Shown here: piece after piece, positions 26,602 to 36,406 of the stretch | How the letters are laid out: each line of letters begins with the position of its first letter | Position numbering within the stretch: position 1 is the first letter of the stretch | Notes under the pieces: generated by a model | Seen by the model: only the letters and a program-made list of their open reading frames with translations | What the model was told of the DNA's origin: nothing | The model's database searches: none | Made by a program: the position numbers and the translations under genes | Assembly: GCF_008085915.1 (NCBI RefSeq) | Contig: NZ_VSJK01000006.1 | Location: 124,001-188,000, forward strand | From: Oceaniovalibus sp. ACAM 378 | GTDB lineage: Bacteria > Pseudomonadota > Alphaproteobacteria > Rhodobacterales > Rhodobacteraceae | Length of the DNA stretch: 64,000 bases | Direction of reading: 5' to 3'

Positions 26602-27495
26602 ATGACCGATATCACCCTGCTTGACGGCGGCATGGGGCAAGAGCTTTTGCGCCGGTCGGGCGATCTGCCGACGAACCTGTGGGCGACACAGGTGATGTTG
26701 GATCATCCCGGATTGGTGCGCGACATCCATGCCGATTACTTCTCTGCAGGGGCGACAGTGGCCACCGTCAACACCTATGCCGTGCATCATGACAGGTTCG
26801 CCGGGACAGCGCTCGAGGGGCGGTTGGCAGAAATTCTGGACCGGGCCCTGTCCGAGGTCGAGGCCGCCCGCAACGCCCATGGGGCTGGCCGGATCGCCGG
26901 GGCCATTGGCCCGCTGAACGCAAGTTACCGCCCTGATCTGCACCCCGATCCCGAGATTTCCGTGCCGCTTTACGCCGAACTCGCCCATGGAATGGCGGCC
27001 CATGTCGATCTGATACTGTGTGAAACCGTCGCGTCTCTGGCCCATGCCGATGGGATTCTAACCGCCTGTGCGCCGACCGGCCTGCCGGTATGGCTGGCGC
27101 TCACCGTCAGCGACACGGACGGCACGCGCCTGCGGTCGGGCGAGCGGGTGGCGGATATCCTCCCGATGCTCGAGGGCCGGGCGCAGGCGCTTCTGGCCAA
27201 TTGTTCCGCCCCCGAGGCGATGCCAGCGGCTCTCGAGGCGTTGCTGCCTGCCGGGCTGCCTGTGGGGGCATATGCCAATGGTTTCGAGCGTATCAACGAG
27301 GATTTCCTGAAGGACAAGCCGACCGTCGCCGCCCTGTCGGCGCGGCGCGACATGGGCCCCGAAACCTATGCCAGCCACGCCATGGGCTGGATCGGGCAAG
27401 GCGCGACCATCGTTGGTGGCTGCTGTGAAACCGGCCCTTTCCATATTGCCGAACTGGCCCGCCGCCTCCGCGCCGCGGGTCACTCCATTGTCTGA
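26602..27495 (+). CDS. homocysteine S-methyltransferase family protein
   Basis: 297 residues of the homocysteine S-methyltransferase fold (BHMT/MmuM relatives). It opens with LLDGGMGQELLRRSGDLP and carries the zinc cysteines in ALLANCSAPEA and GGCCETGP. It moves a methyl group from a methylated donor (betaine, S-methylmethionine or similar) to homocysteine, giving methionine. Placed between two FAD/GcvT dehydrogenases, a betaine-type donor feeding dimethylglycine to its neighbours is attractive but unproven. GAGGAGGA precedes the ATG. The upstream 238-bp gap has no clear feature. Confidence 0.87.
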   Translation: MTDITLLDGGMGQELLRRSGDLPTNLWATQVMLDHPGLVRDIHADYFSAGATVATVNTYAVHHDRFAGTALEGRLAEILDRALSEVEAARNAHGAGRIAGAIGPLNASYRPDLHPDPEISVPLYAELAHGMAAHVDLILCETVASLAHADGILTACAPTGLPVWLALTVSDTDGTRLRSGERVADILPMLEGRAQALLANCSAPEAMPAALEALLPAGLPVGAYANGFERINEDFLKDKPTVAALSARRDMGPETYASHAMGWIGQGATIVGGCCETGPFHIAELARRLRAAGHSIV

Positions 27496-27508
27496 AGGAG
27501 CGTTGCCC

Positions 27509-29950
27509 GTGACCCTGCCCACCCACGCCCGCGTCGTCATCATCGGTGGTGGCGTCATCGGTTGCTCTGTCGCCTATCACCTGACCAAACTGGGTTGGAC
27601 CGACGTAGTTCTGCTCGAGCGTAAGCGCCTGACCAGCGGTACGACATGGCACGCCGCAGGGCTGATCGCGCAGTTGCGCGCGACGGCGAACATGACCCGG
27701 CTGGCAAAGTATTCGCAGGAGCTTTACGGCGCGCTTGAGGCGGAAACCGGGGTCGCCACCGGGTTCAAACGCTGCGGCTCGATCACCGCCGCGTTGACGG
27801 ATCAGCGGAAAGAAGAACTGTTCCGACAGGCCGCCATGGCCCGCGCCTTTGGTGTCGAGGTCGAAGAGATCGGCCCGGCCGAGGTCAAGGCGCGGTACGA
27901 ACATCTGAACATCGAAGGCGTGACGGCAGGTGTCTGGCTGCCGCTGGACGGGCAGGGAGATCCGGCGAATATCGCCCATGCTTTGGCCCGGGGGGCGCGA
28001 CAGCGCGGTGCGCGGGTCTTTGAGGGCGTGCGCGTGACAGGCATCACGCGTGACGGGCGGCGGGCCGTCGGTGTGGACTGGGCGCAGGACGGCGAGGTCG
28101 GCCATATCGCCACCGACCATGTGGTGAACTGTGCCGGCATGTGGGGTCATGAGGTGGGGCGTATGGCGGGCGTCAATGTCCCGCTGCATGCCTGCGAACA
28201 TTTCTACATCGTGACCGAGGCGATTGCGGGCCTGACCCAGCTTCCGGTGCTGCGGGTGCCCGACGAATGCGCCTATTACAAGGAAGACGCGGGCAAGATG
28301 CTGCTGGGCGCGTTTGAACCGGTGAGCAAGCCTTGGGGGATGGCGGGCATCAGTCCCGATTTTGAATTCGACCAGCTGCCCGAAGATTTCGACCATTTCG
28401 AGCCGATCCTTGAGGCGGCGGTGAACCGACTGCCGATGCTGGCGACGGCGGGGATTCACACGTTCTTTAACGGCCCGGAATCCTTTACCCCCGATGATGC
28501 CTATCATCTGGGCCAATCCCCCGAGGTGGACAATTTCTGGGTCGCCGCCGGGTTCAACTCGATCGGGATTCAATCGGCGGGGGGGGCGGGTATGGCTCTG
28601 GCCCAGTGGATGGAGGATGGCGCGCGGCCCTTTGATCTTGGCGATGTCGATATCGCGCGGATGCAGCCGTTTCAGGGCAACCGGACCTATCTGTTTGAGC
28701 GCAGCAAGGAAACGCTGGGCCTGCTCTATGCCGATCACTTTCCGTTCCGTCAAAAGGCAACAGCGCGGGGCGTGCGACGTTCACCGTTCCATCATCACAT
28801 GCTGGAAAACGGCGCGGTAATGGGCGAGCTGGCGGGATGGGAAAGGCCCAACTGGTTTGCCGCTCCCGGACAGGTGCCGGAATATGAATATGGCTGGAAG
28901 CGGCAGAATTTCTTTGCCAATGTCGCCGCTGAACATGCGGCGGTGCGCACCAATCTGGCGATGTACGATATGTCATCCTTCGGCAAGCTGCGGGTCGAAG
29001 GGCCGGACGCCGAAGCCTTCCTGAACCGGGTCTGTGGTGGCGATTGTTCGGTGCCGGTGGGGCGGATCGTCTATACCCAGTTCCTGAACGATGCTGGCGG
29101 GATCGAAGCGGATGTGACCGTCACCCGCCTGTCTGAAACCTGTTTCCTGATCGTCACCCCCGCCGCCACCCGTCTGGCCGATCAGGTCTGGCTGCGCCGT
29201 CATCTGGGGGATGCCCGTGTGATGATCACCGATGTTACGTCCGGCGAAGGCGTCCTGGCGGTAATGGGGCCGCGCGCGCGTGATCTGCTGCAACGGGTGT
29301 CGCCGAATGATTTCACCAACGCCGTCAATCCGTTCGGCACCGCACAGGAGATCGAGATCGGCATGGCTCTGGCCCGGGTGCACCGCGTCACATATGTGGG
29401 CGAGCTTGGATGGGAGGTTTACGTCTCCGCCGATATGGCCGGTCATGTATTCGAGACGCTGTTCGAGGCGGGGCAGGATCTGGGGCTGAAATTATGCGGG
29501 ATGCAGATGATGGACACTTGCCGGATCGAAAAGGGATTCCGCCATTTCGGCCATGACATCACCTGCGAAGATCATGTGCTTGAGGCCGGATTGGGCTTCG
29601 CGGTGAAAACGGCCAAGCCGGATTTCATCGGGCGTGACGCGGTGCTGCGCAAAAAGGACGCTGGTCTTGACCGGCGGCTGGTGCAGTTTCGCCTGACGGA
29701 CGCTGAACCGCTGCTCTATCACAACGAACCGGTGCTGCGCGACGGGCAGGTGGTGGGGTTCCTGACCTCGGGCGCATATGGTCACCATCTGGGCGCGGCG
29801 ATGGGGCTCGGCTATCTTCCGTGCAGCGGCGAAACCGCCGCGCAGGTGCTCGCCTCATGCTATGAAATCGACGTGGCAGGGGTGCGGGTCAGGGCCGAGG
29901 CGTCGCTGAAACCGATGTACGATCCTACTGGCGAGCGCGCCAAGGCCTAA
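27509..29950 (+). CDS. FAD/GcvT dehydrogenase (dimethylglycine/sarcosine dehydrogenase-like), second copy
   Basis: 813 residues, same architecture as the 23892 gene but clearly divergent. FAD motif VVIIGGGVIGCSVAYHLTKL; covalent-FAD His in GTTWHAAGLIAQLRA; central FAD-oxidase segment ending GFNSIGIQSAGGAGMALAQW; GcvT domain with RVEGPDAEAFLNRVCGGD, YVGELGWEVYVSADMA and CRIEKGFRHFGHDITCEDH. The HAAGL context is closer to classical dimethylglycine/sarcosine dehydrogenases than in the first copy. The GTG start follows GAAGGAG, 13 nt after the methyltransferase stop, so they are probably co-translated. Confidence 0.88.
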   Translation: MTLPTHARVVIIGGGVIGCSVAYHLTKLGWTDVVLLERKRLTSGTTWHAAGLIAQLRATANMTRLAKYSQELYGALEAETGVATGFKRCGSITAALTDQRKEELFRQAAMARAFGVEVEEIGPAEVKARYEHLNIEGVTAGVWLPLDGQGDPANIAHALARGARQRGARVFEGVRVTGITRDGRRAVGVDWAQDGEVGHIATDHVVNCAGMWGHEVGRMAGVNVPLHACEHFYIVTEAIAGLTQLPVLRVPDECAYYKEDAGKMLLGAFEPVSKPWGMAGISPDFEFDQLPEDFDHFEPILEAAVNRLPMLATAGIHTFFNGPESFTPDDAYHLGQSPEVDNFWVAAGFNSIGIQSAGGAGMALAQWMEDGARPFDLGDVDIARMQPFQGNRTYLFERSKETLGLLYADHFPFRQKATARGVRRSPFHHHMLENGAVMGELAGWERPNWFAAPGQVPEYEYGWKRQNFFANVAAEHAAVRTNLAMYDMSSFGKLRVEGPDAEAFLNRVCGGDCSVPVGRIVYTQFLNDAGGIEADVTVTRLSETCFLIVTPAATRLADQVWLRRHLGDARVMITDVTSGEGVLAVMGPRARDLLQRVSPNDFTNAVNPFGTAQEIEIGMALARVHRVTYVGELGWEVYVSADMAGHVFETLFEAGQDLGLKLCGMQMMDTCRIEKGFRHFGHDITCEDHVLEAGLGFAVKTAKPDFIGRDAVLRKKDAGLDRRLVQFRLTDAEPLLYHNEPVLRDGQVVGFLTSGAYGHHLGAAMGLGYLPCSGETAAQVLASCYEIDVAGVRVRAEASLKPMYDPTGERAKA

Positions 29951-30006
29951 AGGGTGACAATCCACCCATGTCTCGACGCAACCTGACTGTCGGTTTCGGT
30001 GGACCG

Positions 30007-30043
30007 GTTTCTCCTTGCCCAAATACTCCCGCCGGAGGCATCC
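30007..30043 (-). repeat. dispersed intergenic repeat, copy 3
   Basis: On the minus strand it reads GGATGCCTCCGGCGGGAGTA, then TTTGGGCAAGGAGAAAC, almost identical to copy 2 and inverted with respect to it. It lies in the gap between the second FAD/GcvT gene and the pseudouridine synthase. Copies 2 and 3 thus bracket the dehydrogenase cluster. Confidence 0.82.
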
Positions 30044-30104
30044 TTCGCTGGCCAAGGGCACGAGTGACCTTTTCGCCCCCCGCTGCGGGTGATACCCGGT
30101 TACC

Positions 30105-30749
30105 ATGAGTGATTATGTCCCCCCCGATACACCGCTGGAGATCGTCCACAGCGATCATGAACTGCTGCTTCTGGCCAAGCCGGCGGGGCTGCTTTCGGTA
30201 CCGGGCAAGGGTGAACATCTGGCAGATTGCCTCCTGACACGGGCCCAGGCAGCGTTTCCCGGCACTCTGCTGGTGCATCGGCTGGACCGGGACACGTCTG
30301 GCGTCATGGTGTTCGCGCAGACCCCCCATGCGCAGCGCCATCTGGGACTGCAATTCGAAAAACGGATGATGAAGAAATGCTATGTCGCGCGGGTGGCCGG
30401 GCATCTGGAGCCCGCGACAGGCACGGTGGATCTGCCCTTGATCGTCGACTGGCCGAACCGGCCGCGCCAGATGGTCGATCACGAAAACGGACGGGCGGCG
30501 GTGACCGACTGGCGGGTCATCCGGACGGAGGGTGATGAAACCCGGGTGCGGCTGTACCCGAAAACCGGGCGTTCGCACCAGTTGCGGGTGCACATGCTCG
30601 CGCTGGGGCATCCGATCCTTGGCGATCCGTTCTATGCCGACGGCGCGGTGCGCGACCATCCGCGCCTGATGTTGCATGCCGAGTCGCTCAGGCTGCGCCA
30701 CCCTGACGGCGGGGTAAGCATGACTTTCAAGGTGAAATGCCCATTCTGA
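30105..30749 (+). CDS. rluA: RluA-family RNA pseudouridine synthase
   Basis: 214 residues. The RluA signature HRLDRDTSGVMVFAQT with the catalytic Asp lies near residue 60; KPAGLLSVPGKG and KTGRSHQLRVHMLALGHPIL complete the family pattern. There is no S4 domain, and the length is that of RluA itself, which modifies 23S rRNA U746 and some tRNA U32 positions. Target choice is inferred from length and resemblance. A 106-bp gap separates it from the peroxiredoxin gene. Confidence 0.88.
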   Translation: MSDYVPPDTPLEIVHSDHELLLLAKPAGLLSVPGKGEHLADCLLTRAQAAFPGTLLVHRLDRDTSGVMVFAQTPHAQRHLGLQFEKRMMKKCYVARVAGHLEPATGTVDLPLIVDWPNRPRQMVDHENGRAAVTDWRVIRTEGDETRVRLYPKTGRSHQLRVHMLALGHPILGDPFYADGAVRDHPRLMLHAESLRLRHPDGGVSMTFKVKCPF

Positions 30750-30855
30750 GACGATGTTCGCCCAATATTCGCCGCCCCGCAGGGGTCACGGGTTTCAAGC
30801 ATGCGGCACGAGGCCTATATTCTGAATGAAGCCAAAGCCACGAAAGGAAACTTCC

Positions 30856-31512
30856 ATGTCCCTGCGCATTAACGACATCGCCCCCGATTTCACCGCCGAC
30901 ACGACGGTGGGCGAGATCAACTTGTACGATTGGATGGGGGATGGCTATGCCGTCCTGTTCTCCCATCCCAAGGATTTCACGCCAATCTGCACCACCGAGT
31001 TGGGGCTCATGGCGGGAATGGAAGACGACTTTGCCAAGCGTGACGCCAAGATCCTTGGCGTGTCCGTCGACGCGGTCAGCGATCACCACAAGTGGAAAGC
31101 TGACATCACGGCCCTGACCGGCAACGAAGTGCACTATCCGATGATCGGCGATACCGACATGAAGGTCGCCAAGCTCTATGGCATGTTGCCCGCCGAAGCC
31201 TCGGGCGATGTGGGTACGCGGACGCCTGCGGACAATCAGACCGTGCGCAGCGTGTTTGTCATCGGACCGGACAAGCGGATCAAGCTGTCGCTGACCTATC
31301 CGATGACAACCGGGCGCAACTTTGACGAGATCCTGCGCGCGCTGGATTCGATCCGCCTGACGGCGAAATACAAGGTGGCCACGCCAGCGAACTGGAAGGT
31401 TGGTGAAGATGTTGTGCTGACCGCTGCTGTGTCAGACGAAGAGGCGAACGAAAAATACGGCGGCTTTGACAAGAAACTGCCTTATCTGCGCACCACCAAA
31501 CAGCCGGGCTGA
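30856..31512 (+). CDS. 1-Cys peroxiredoxin (Prx6 type)
   Basis: 218 residues. The peroxidatic cysteine is Cys45 in FTPICTTELG; no other cysteine exists in the protein, so it is of the 1-Cys type and depends on an external thiol for recycling. Prx6-class C-terminal features (ATPANWKVGEDVVLTAAVSD and KYGGFDKKLPYLRTTKQP) are present. It reduces hydrogen peroxide and organic hydroperoxides in the cytoplasm. The ATG at 30856 is preferred; AAAGGAAA stands upstream and homology starts at MSLRINDIAPDF. Confidence 0.94.
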   Translation: MSLRINDIAPDFTADTTVGEINLYDWMGDGYAVLFSHPKDFTPICTTELGLMAGMEDDFAKRDAKILGVSVDAVSDHHKWKADITALTGNEVHYPMIGDTDMKVAKLYGMLPAEASGDVGTRTPADNQTVRSVFVIGPDKRIKLSLTYPMTTGRNFDEILRALDSIRLTAKYKVATPANWKVGEDVVLTAAVSDEEANEKYGGFDKKLPYLRTTKQPG

Positions 31513-31521
31513 CCCCGTTTC

Positions 31522-31557
31522 GGGTGGGCGACCGCGCGGTTTGCGCGACGCCCACCC
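31522..31557. terminator. stem-loop between convergent prx and dienelactone hydrolase genes
   Basis: GGGTGGGCG (31522-31530) pairs with CGCCCACCC (31549-31557) around an 18-nt loop that itself can fold (CGCG). No T-run, but it is centred between convergent stops. Confidence 0.5.
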
Positions 31558-31578
31558 ACCCGACCAGACCGGGCTGTA

Positions 31579-32466
31579 TTACGCCAGATATTTGGCGAAA
31601 TGTTCCAGCGTGCGATCCCAGGCCAGTGTCGCCGCGTCTTCGTCATAGCGCGGGGTCGTGTCGTTGTGAAAACCGTGGTTCGCCCCGGCATAGATATGCG
31701 TCTCGTAGGTCTTGCCATTCGCTTTGAGAGCTTCCTCATAGGCGGGCCAGCCAGCGTTCACGCGTTCGTCCAACTCGCCATAGTGAATCAGCAATGGTGC
31801 CTCAATGGCGGGAACGTCAGAGGCGTCGGGCTGTCTGCCATAGAATGGGACTGACGCAGACAGGGAGGGATAGGCTACGGCAAGCGCGTTGCACACCCCG
31901 CCACCATAGCAAAAGCCCACTGCGCCGACTTTTCCGGTGCTGTCTTCGTGGCCTTGCAACCATTCAAATGCGGCAAAGAAATCGGCCATCAGCTTTGCGC
32001 CGTCCAATTCGCTTTGCAATGCGCGCCCGTGTTCATCATTGCCGGGATAGCCGCCCTTTGGGGTCAGACCATCGGGACCAAATGCGAGGTAACCCGCTTT
32101 GGCCGTGCGGCGAACGACATCTTCGATATATGGATTCAGGCCACGATTCTCGTGGATCACCAACACTGCGGGAAGCTTGCCAGTTGCCCCCGCCGGTTTG
32201 GCCAAAAGCCCCTTGATCGTGCCGTGACCATCGGGGCTTTCGTATTCGGCGGTCATGGTTTCGATTTCAGGATCGTCAGGCGCAACCTGCTGCGCCCAAG
32301 CGTAATTTGGGGCGAGCTGATCAAGGATCATAGCGCCGGTGACGCCTGCTGCGGTGTATTTACCGGCATTTGACAGAAATTCGCGCTTGGTCATTTTTCC
32401 GTGGACGTAGCCGTCGAACATTTCAAGCAGTCGGGGGTGAAAGTCAGAAGCTTTTTTGCGTTGCAT
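31579..32466 (-). CDS. dienelactone hydrolase family protein
   Basis: 295 residues, alpha/beta hydrolase of the dienelactone hydrolase family. The Cys-Asp-His triad is visible: Cys186 in GFCYGGGVC, Asp233 in GELDERVNAGW, His264 in GANHGFHND. The N-terminal 55 residues, with KMTKREFLSNAGKYTAAGVT before an Ala-rich stretch, resemble a Tat-like export signal, suggesting a periplasmic enzyme; many roseobacters encode such long forms. The substrate is unknown; no aromatic-degradation genes are nearby. Confidence 0.86.
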   Translation of the reverse strand: MQRKKASDFHPRLLEMFDGYVHGKMTKREFLSNAGKYTAAGVTGAMILDQLAPNYAWAQQVAPDDPEIETMTAEYESPDGHGTIKGLLAKPAGATGKLPAVLVIHENRGLNPYIEDVVRRTAKAGYLAFGPDGLTPKGGYPGNDEHGRALQSELDGAKLMADFFAAFEWLQGHEDSTGKVGAVGFCYGGGVCNALAVAYPSLSASVPFYGRQPDASDVPAIEAPLLIHYGELDERVNAGWPAYEEALKANGKTYETHIYAGANHGFHNDTTPRYDEDAATLAWDRTLEHFAKYLA

Positions 32467-32642
32467 TTCAATTACTCCTTACTGATCGGCCTTGCTGGAC
32501 GGGCCTTGCTGATCTGCCCCACGAGTGGGCTCGAATACCTGAACGCATGGTAAAGCCTCTCTTGCCGTTGTCGCTAAAAACTTTTGTGACGAGCGGCAAT
32601 CGGCGGGCGTTGATCTGTTCTGCATCGGTTGATCAAACAAAA

Positions 32643-32675
32643 ATGGCCCCGGCGTTTCCACCGGGGCCATTTTTT
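32643..32675 (-). terminator. intrinsic terminator of pnp
   Basis: ATGGCCCCGG (32643-32652) and CCGGGGCCAT (32661-32670) form a 10-bp stem with an 8-nt loop, flanked by A-run and T-run on both sides. Read on the minus strand it ends the pnp transcript 17 nt after the stop codon. Confidence 0.88.
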
Positions 32676-32691
32676 GTTCATAGGATCGTGA

Positions 32692-34824
32692 TTATTCGGC
32701 GTCTTCTTCGGCTTTCGCCGGTTCGCCGGTGGCCTGATCGACCACTTTCATCGACAGGCGGACCTTGCCGCGGTCGTCGAAGCCCAGCAGTTTGACCCAG
32801 ACGTCCTGACCTTCCTTGAGCACATCCGACGGATGGTTCAGGCGGCGGTTTTCGATCTGCGACACATGGACGAGTCCGTCACGCTTGCCGAAGAAGTTCA
32901 CGAAAGCGCCGAAATCAACCAGTTTGACGACGGTGCCTTTGTAGATCTTGCCTTCTTCCGGCTCGGCCACGATCGAATAGATCATGTCGTAGGCCTTTTT
33001 GATCGAATCGGCGTTGGCCGATGCGATCTTGATGATGCCGTCGTCGTTGATATCGACCTTGGCACCCGACAGTTCGACGATCTCGCGGATCACCTTGCCG
33101 CCCGATCCGATGACTTCACGGATCTTGTCGGTGGGCACCTGCATGGTCTCGATCTTGGGAGCATGTTCGCTGAACGCGCCGGCGCCGGACAGCGCCTTGT
33201 TCATTTCGCTCAGGATGTGCAGGCGGCCGTCCTTGGCCTGTGCCAGTGCCTTTTCCATGATATCGGGCGTGATGCCCGCGACCTTGATGTCCATCTGCAG
33301 CGAGGTGATGCCTTCGGCAGTACCTGCAACCTTGAAGTCCATGTCGCCGAGGTGATCCTCGTCGCCCAGAATATCGGTCAGAATGGCATAGCTGCCGTCG
33401 TCTTCCAGGATCAGGCCCATAGCCACACCTGCGACCGGCGCTTTCAGCGGGACACCGGCATCCATCATCGACAGCGAACCGCCACAGACCGAAGCCATGG
33501 AGGACGAGCCGTTGGATTCGGTGATCTCGGACACGATGCGGATGGTATAGGGGAAATCCGTCGCGGCAGGCAGAACCGCCTGAAGCGCGCGCCATGCGAG
33601 TTTGCCATGGCCGATTTCACGCCGTCCCGGAGGGCCGAAACGTCCGACTTCGCCAACCGAGTAGGGGGGGAAGTTATAGTGCAGCAGGAAGTTCGACTTA
33701 TACGTTCCGTGCAGCGCGTCGATCATCTGTTCGTCGTCGCCGGTGCCAAGGGTGGTCACGACCAGCCCCTGAGTCTCGCCACGGGTGAACAGGGCCGACC
33801 CATGTGTGCGGGGCAGGAAGCCGGTTTCACAGACGATGGGGCGCACGGTGGTCGTGTCGCGTCCGTCGATCCGCTTGCCGGTTTTCACGACGTCGCCGCG
33901 CAGGATGCCCGACTCGAGCTTCTTGATGGCCGAACCGAGGTTCTCATCACTCAGCTGCGCATCGTTCAGCTTGCCTTTGATCGCAGTCACGGCGTTGGAA
34001 ATCGCCGTGGTGCGTTCCTGCTTGTCGGTGATCGCGAAAGCTTTGCGCATGGCGTCTTCGCCTGCTGCCTTCACGGCGTCATAAAGTGCCGAGTAATCGG
34101 CAGGCTGGAAATCGAACGGCTCTTTCGCACAGGCTTCGGCCAGATCGATGATCAGGTCGATCACCGGCTGGATTTGCTCGTGGGCGAATTTCACGGCGCC
34201 GAGCATTTCGGCCTCGGACAATTCGTATGCCTCGGATTCGACCATCATCACGGCGTCTTTGGTGCCGGCGACAACCAGGTCAAGCCGCTGTTCTGGCTTC
34301 AGCTTGAGGTTGTGCATGTCGTCGATTTCGGGGTTCAGGACATATTCGCCTTCGGTGAAGCCGACGCGGCAACCGGCGATCGGCCCCATGAACGGCGCAC
34401 CCGAGATCGTCAGTGCGGCGGATGCGGCGATCATCGCGACCATGTCGGGATCATTGACCAGATCGTGGGACAGCACGGTGCAGATCACCAGAACTTCGTT
34501 CTTGAAGCCGGGCACAAACAGCGGGCGGATCGGACGGTCGATCAGGCGGCTGGTCAGCGTCTCTTTCTCGGTCGGGCGTGCTTCACGCTTGAAGAACCCG
34601 CCGGGCACTTTGCCGGCTGCGTAATACTTTTCATTGTAATGCACGGTCAGCGGGAAGAAATCCTGCCCCGGCTTCTGGCTTTTCGCGAAGGTCACGTTGG
34701 CCATGACGCTGGTTTCGCCCAGCGTGGCGATGACCGAACCGTCGGCCTGACGGGCGACCTTGCCTGTTTCCAGGGTCAGCGTCTCTTCGCCCCACTGGAT
34801 GGATTTTGTCGTAACGTTGAACAT
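32692..34824 (-). CDS. pnp: polynucleotide phosphorylase
   Basis: 710 residues, the full bacterial length. Two RNase PH-like domains ([20 protein letters not shown] near 60; [20 protein letters not shown] near 345), then KH ([20 protein letters not shown] near 563) and S1 ([20 protein letters not shown] near 628). It degrades RNA 3'-5' phosphorolytically and can add tails; core of the degradosome. It is normally cotranscribed with rpsO; here the two are separated by an oppositely oriented SulP gene, so pnp must have its own promoter in 34825-35076 or depend on readthrough past the rpsO terminator. Confidence 0.98.
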   Translation of the reverse strand: MFNVTTKSIQWGEETLTLETGKVARQADGSVIATLGETSVMANVTFAKSQKPGQDFFPLTVHYNEKYYAAGKVPGGFFKREARPTEKETLTSRLIDRPIRPLFVPGFKNEVLVICTVLSHDLVNDPDMVAMIAASAALTISGAPFMGPIAGCRVGFTEGEYVLNPEIDDMHNLKLKPEQRLDLVVAGTKDAVMMVESEAYELSEAEMLGAVKFAHEQIQPVIDLIIDLAEACAKEPFDFQPADYSALYDAVKAAGEDAMRKAFAITDKQERTTAISNAVTAIKGKLNDAQLSDENLGSAIKKLESGILRGDVVKTGKRIDGRDTTTVRPIVCETGFLPRTHGSALFTRGETQGLVVTTLGTGDDEQMIDALHGTYKSNFLLHYNFPPYSVGEVGRFGPPGRREIGHGKLAWRALQAVLPAATDFPYTIRIVSEITESNGSSSMASVCGGSLSMMDAGVPLKAPVAGVAMGLILEDDGSYAILTDILGDEDHLGDMDFKVAGTAEGITSLQMDIKVAGITPDIMEKALAQAKDGRLHILSEMNKALSGAGAFSEHAPKIETMQVPTDKIREVIGSGGKVIREIVELSGAKVDINDDGIIKIASANADSIKKAYDMIYSIVAEPEEGKIYKGTVVKLVDFGAFVNFFGKRDGLVHVSQIENRRLNHPSDVLKEGQDVWVKLLGFDDRGKVRLSMKVVDQATGEPAKAEEDAE

Positions 34825-35076
34825 GTAAGTTCCTCATGTCGGCCCGCAGGCCATTGCGTAGGGGGCGTATTCCCCCTGACTCCGGTATCTTTTTTGTCAG
34901 GCGCTGGTGTCCGGGCGCCGGAATTTCAGATTTTGCCGCCATATCCCAAAAATGCTCCGATTGAAAGGGATCCTTGCGCCGGAGTATGAAACCACGGCGC
35001 GCATTTTTGCGCGGGGGATGGCGCATTCCGGCTGGTTGTCCCATCCTGAGGGCGCTTTCACTATTGGACAGACAGC

Positions 35077-36339
35077 ATGAAACCCAAGATCCTGACGACT
35101 CTGCGTGGCTATACCGGGGCATTGTTCCTGGCCGATGCGGCGGCGGGGGTTTCCGTGGCGATGGTCGCATTGCCCCTGAGCCTTGCCATCGCGATTGCCT
35201 CGGGGGCCGATCCGGGCAAGGGGTTGATCACCGCGATTGTTGCCGGATTTCTGGTTTCGCTTCTTGGCGGCAGCCGGGTTCAGATTGGCGGACCGACGGG
35301 CGCGTTCATCGTTGTCGTCTATTCTGTGATCATCCAGCACGGGTATGACGGGCTTGTGCTGGCGACGTTCATGGCCGGTGTCATCCTGATCATCGCGGGG
35401 GTTTTGCGACTGGGCAATCTGGTGGCCTATGTGCCGGAACCTGTGATCAACGGGTTCACCATCGGCATCGGCATCATCATCGCCACAAGTCAGTTGGCCG
35501 ATCTGTTCGGTCTTGAGATTGCCGACCTGCCCGCCGAATTCCTGCCGAAGATTTCCACCCTTTGGCAGGCGCGGGACGGCGTCGGGTTGCCTGCGCTTGG
35601 CATCGGGATCGCGACGATGGTTCTGATCGTCGGCCTCAGGCGCTTGTGGCCGCGGTTTCCGGGGCTGATCATCGCGGTCGGTGTCACATCGCTGATCGTG
35701 GCTGCTGCGACGCTGCCGGTTGAAACGGTCTTTTCGCGGTTTGGCGCCTTGCCCACGGCGCTTCCGGTTCCGCATTTGCCCGATGTTACGTTTCCCCGCC
35801 TGATCGAGTTGTTGCCTTCGGCGCTTATCATCGCTCTGCTGGCCGGGGTTGAATCGCTTTTGTCGGCGATGGTTGCGGACCGGATGATCGACGGCCAACA
35901 CCGGCCCAATGCCGAGGTTCTGGCACAGGGTGCGGCCAATATCGGTTCGGCGCTGTTTGGTGGTCTGCCCGCAACCGGGGCAATCGCGCGCACGGCCACC
36001 AACGTGCGGGCCGGGGGGCGGACCCCCGTTGCGGGGATCGTGCACGCGCTGGTCATTCTGATTGTGATGATGGTGGCCGCGCCTTTGGCGGGGTATCTTG
36101 CGATGCCTGCGCTGGCCGGGCTGCTTATTCTGACCGCGTGGAACATGAGCGAGCCGCATAAATGGCGCGCCCATCTGGCCGGGCGGCGGTCGGACGTCAT
36201 GTTGCTGCTGGTGACGCTGATCCTGACCGTACTGGTCGATCTTACCGTCGCGATCGGGGTCGGGGTGTCGCTGGGTCTTGCCCTGCGGTTGCGGCGGCGT
36301 GACGTGCCACCGGCGGATTGGGATGTTCCAGACCGTTAA
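35077..36339 (+). CDS. SulP family anion permease without STAS domain
   Basis: 420 residues, inner membrane. SulP hallmarks: DAAAGVSVAMVALPLSLAIA at the N-terminus, GGSRVQIGGPTGAFIVVVYS near 65, PEPVINGFTIGIGIIIATSQ near 119, and VESLLSAMVADRMIDGQHRP near 262 with GAANIGSALFGGLPATGAIA. SulP proteins carry sulfate, bicarbonate or dicarboxylates. Typical members have about 550 residues with a cytoplasmic C-terminal STAS domain; this one stops soon after the last helix, so that regulatory domain is missing. It lies between rpsO and pnp on the other strand. Confidence 0.9.
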   Translation: MKPKILTTLRGYTGALFLADAAAGVSVAMVALPLSLAIAIASGADPGKGLITAIVAGFLVSLLGGSRVQIGGPTGAFIVVVYSVIIQHGYDGLVLATFMAGVILIIAGVLRLGNLVAYVPEPVINGFTIGIGIIIATSQLADLFGLEIADLPAEFLPKISTLWQARDGVGLPALGIGIATMVLIVGLRRLWPRFPGLIIAVGVTSLIVAAATLPVETVFSRFGALPTALPVPHLPDVTFPRLIELLPSALIIALLAGVESLLSAMVADRMIDGQHRPNAEVLAQGAANIGSALFGGLPATGAIARTATNVRAGGRTPVAGIVHALVILIVMMVAAPLAGYLAMPALAGLLILTAWNMSEPHKWRAHLAGRRSDVMLLLVTLILTVLVDLTVAIGVGVSLGLALRLRRRDVPPADWDVPDR

Positions 36340-36355
36340 GGCCGGGGCAAGAAAA

Positions 36356-36384
36356 AAACCGCGCGCCGGTATGGCGCGCGGTTT
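36356..36384 (-). terminator. terminator of rpsO (shared with sulP)
   Basis: AAACCGCGCGCC (36356-36367) pairs perfectly with 36373-36384 around loop GGTAT. On the minus strand the stem is followed by a T-run, so it should stop rpsO transcription 23 nt after its stop codon; it can also serve the convergent sulP gene. Confidence 0.85.
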
Positions 36385-36406
36385 GAAACTTTGTCTGGCT
36401 GATGGA

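Noticed and set aside
27293-28753. 486-codon minus-strand open frame
   Set aside because: Antisense of the second FAD/GcvT gene; a consequence of high G+C codon bias.
32833-34989. 718-codon plus-strand open frame
   Set aside because: It is the antisense of pnp; the minus strand gives a full polynucleotide phosphorylase with all domains.
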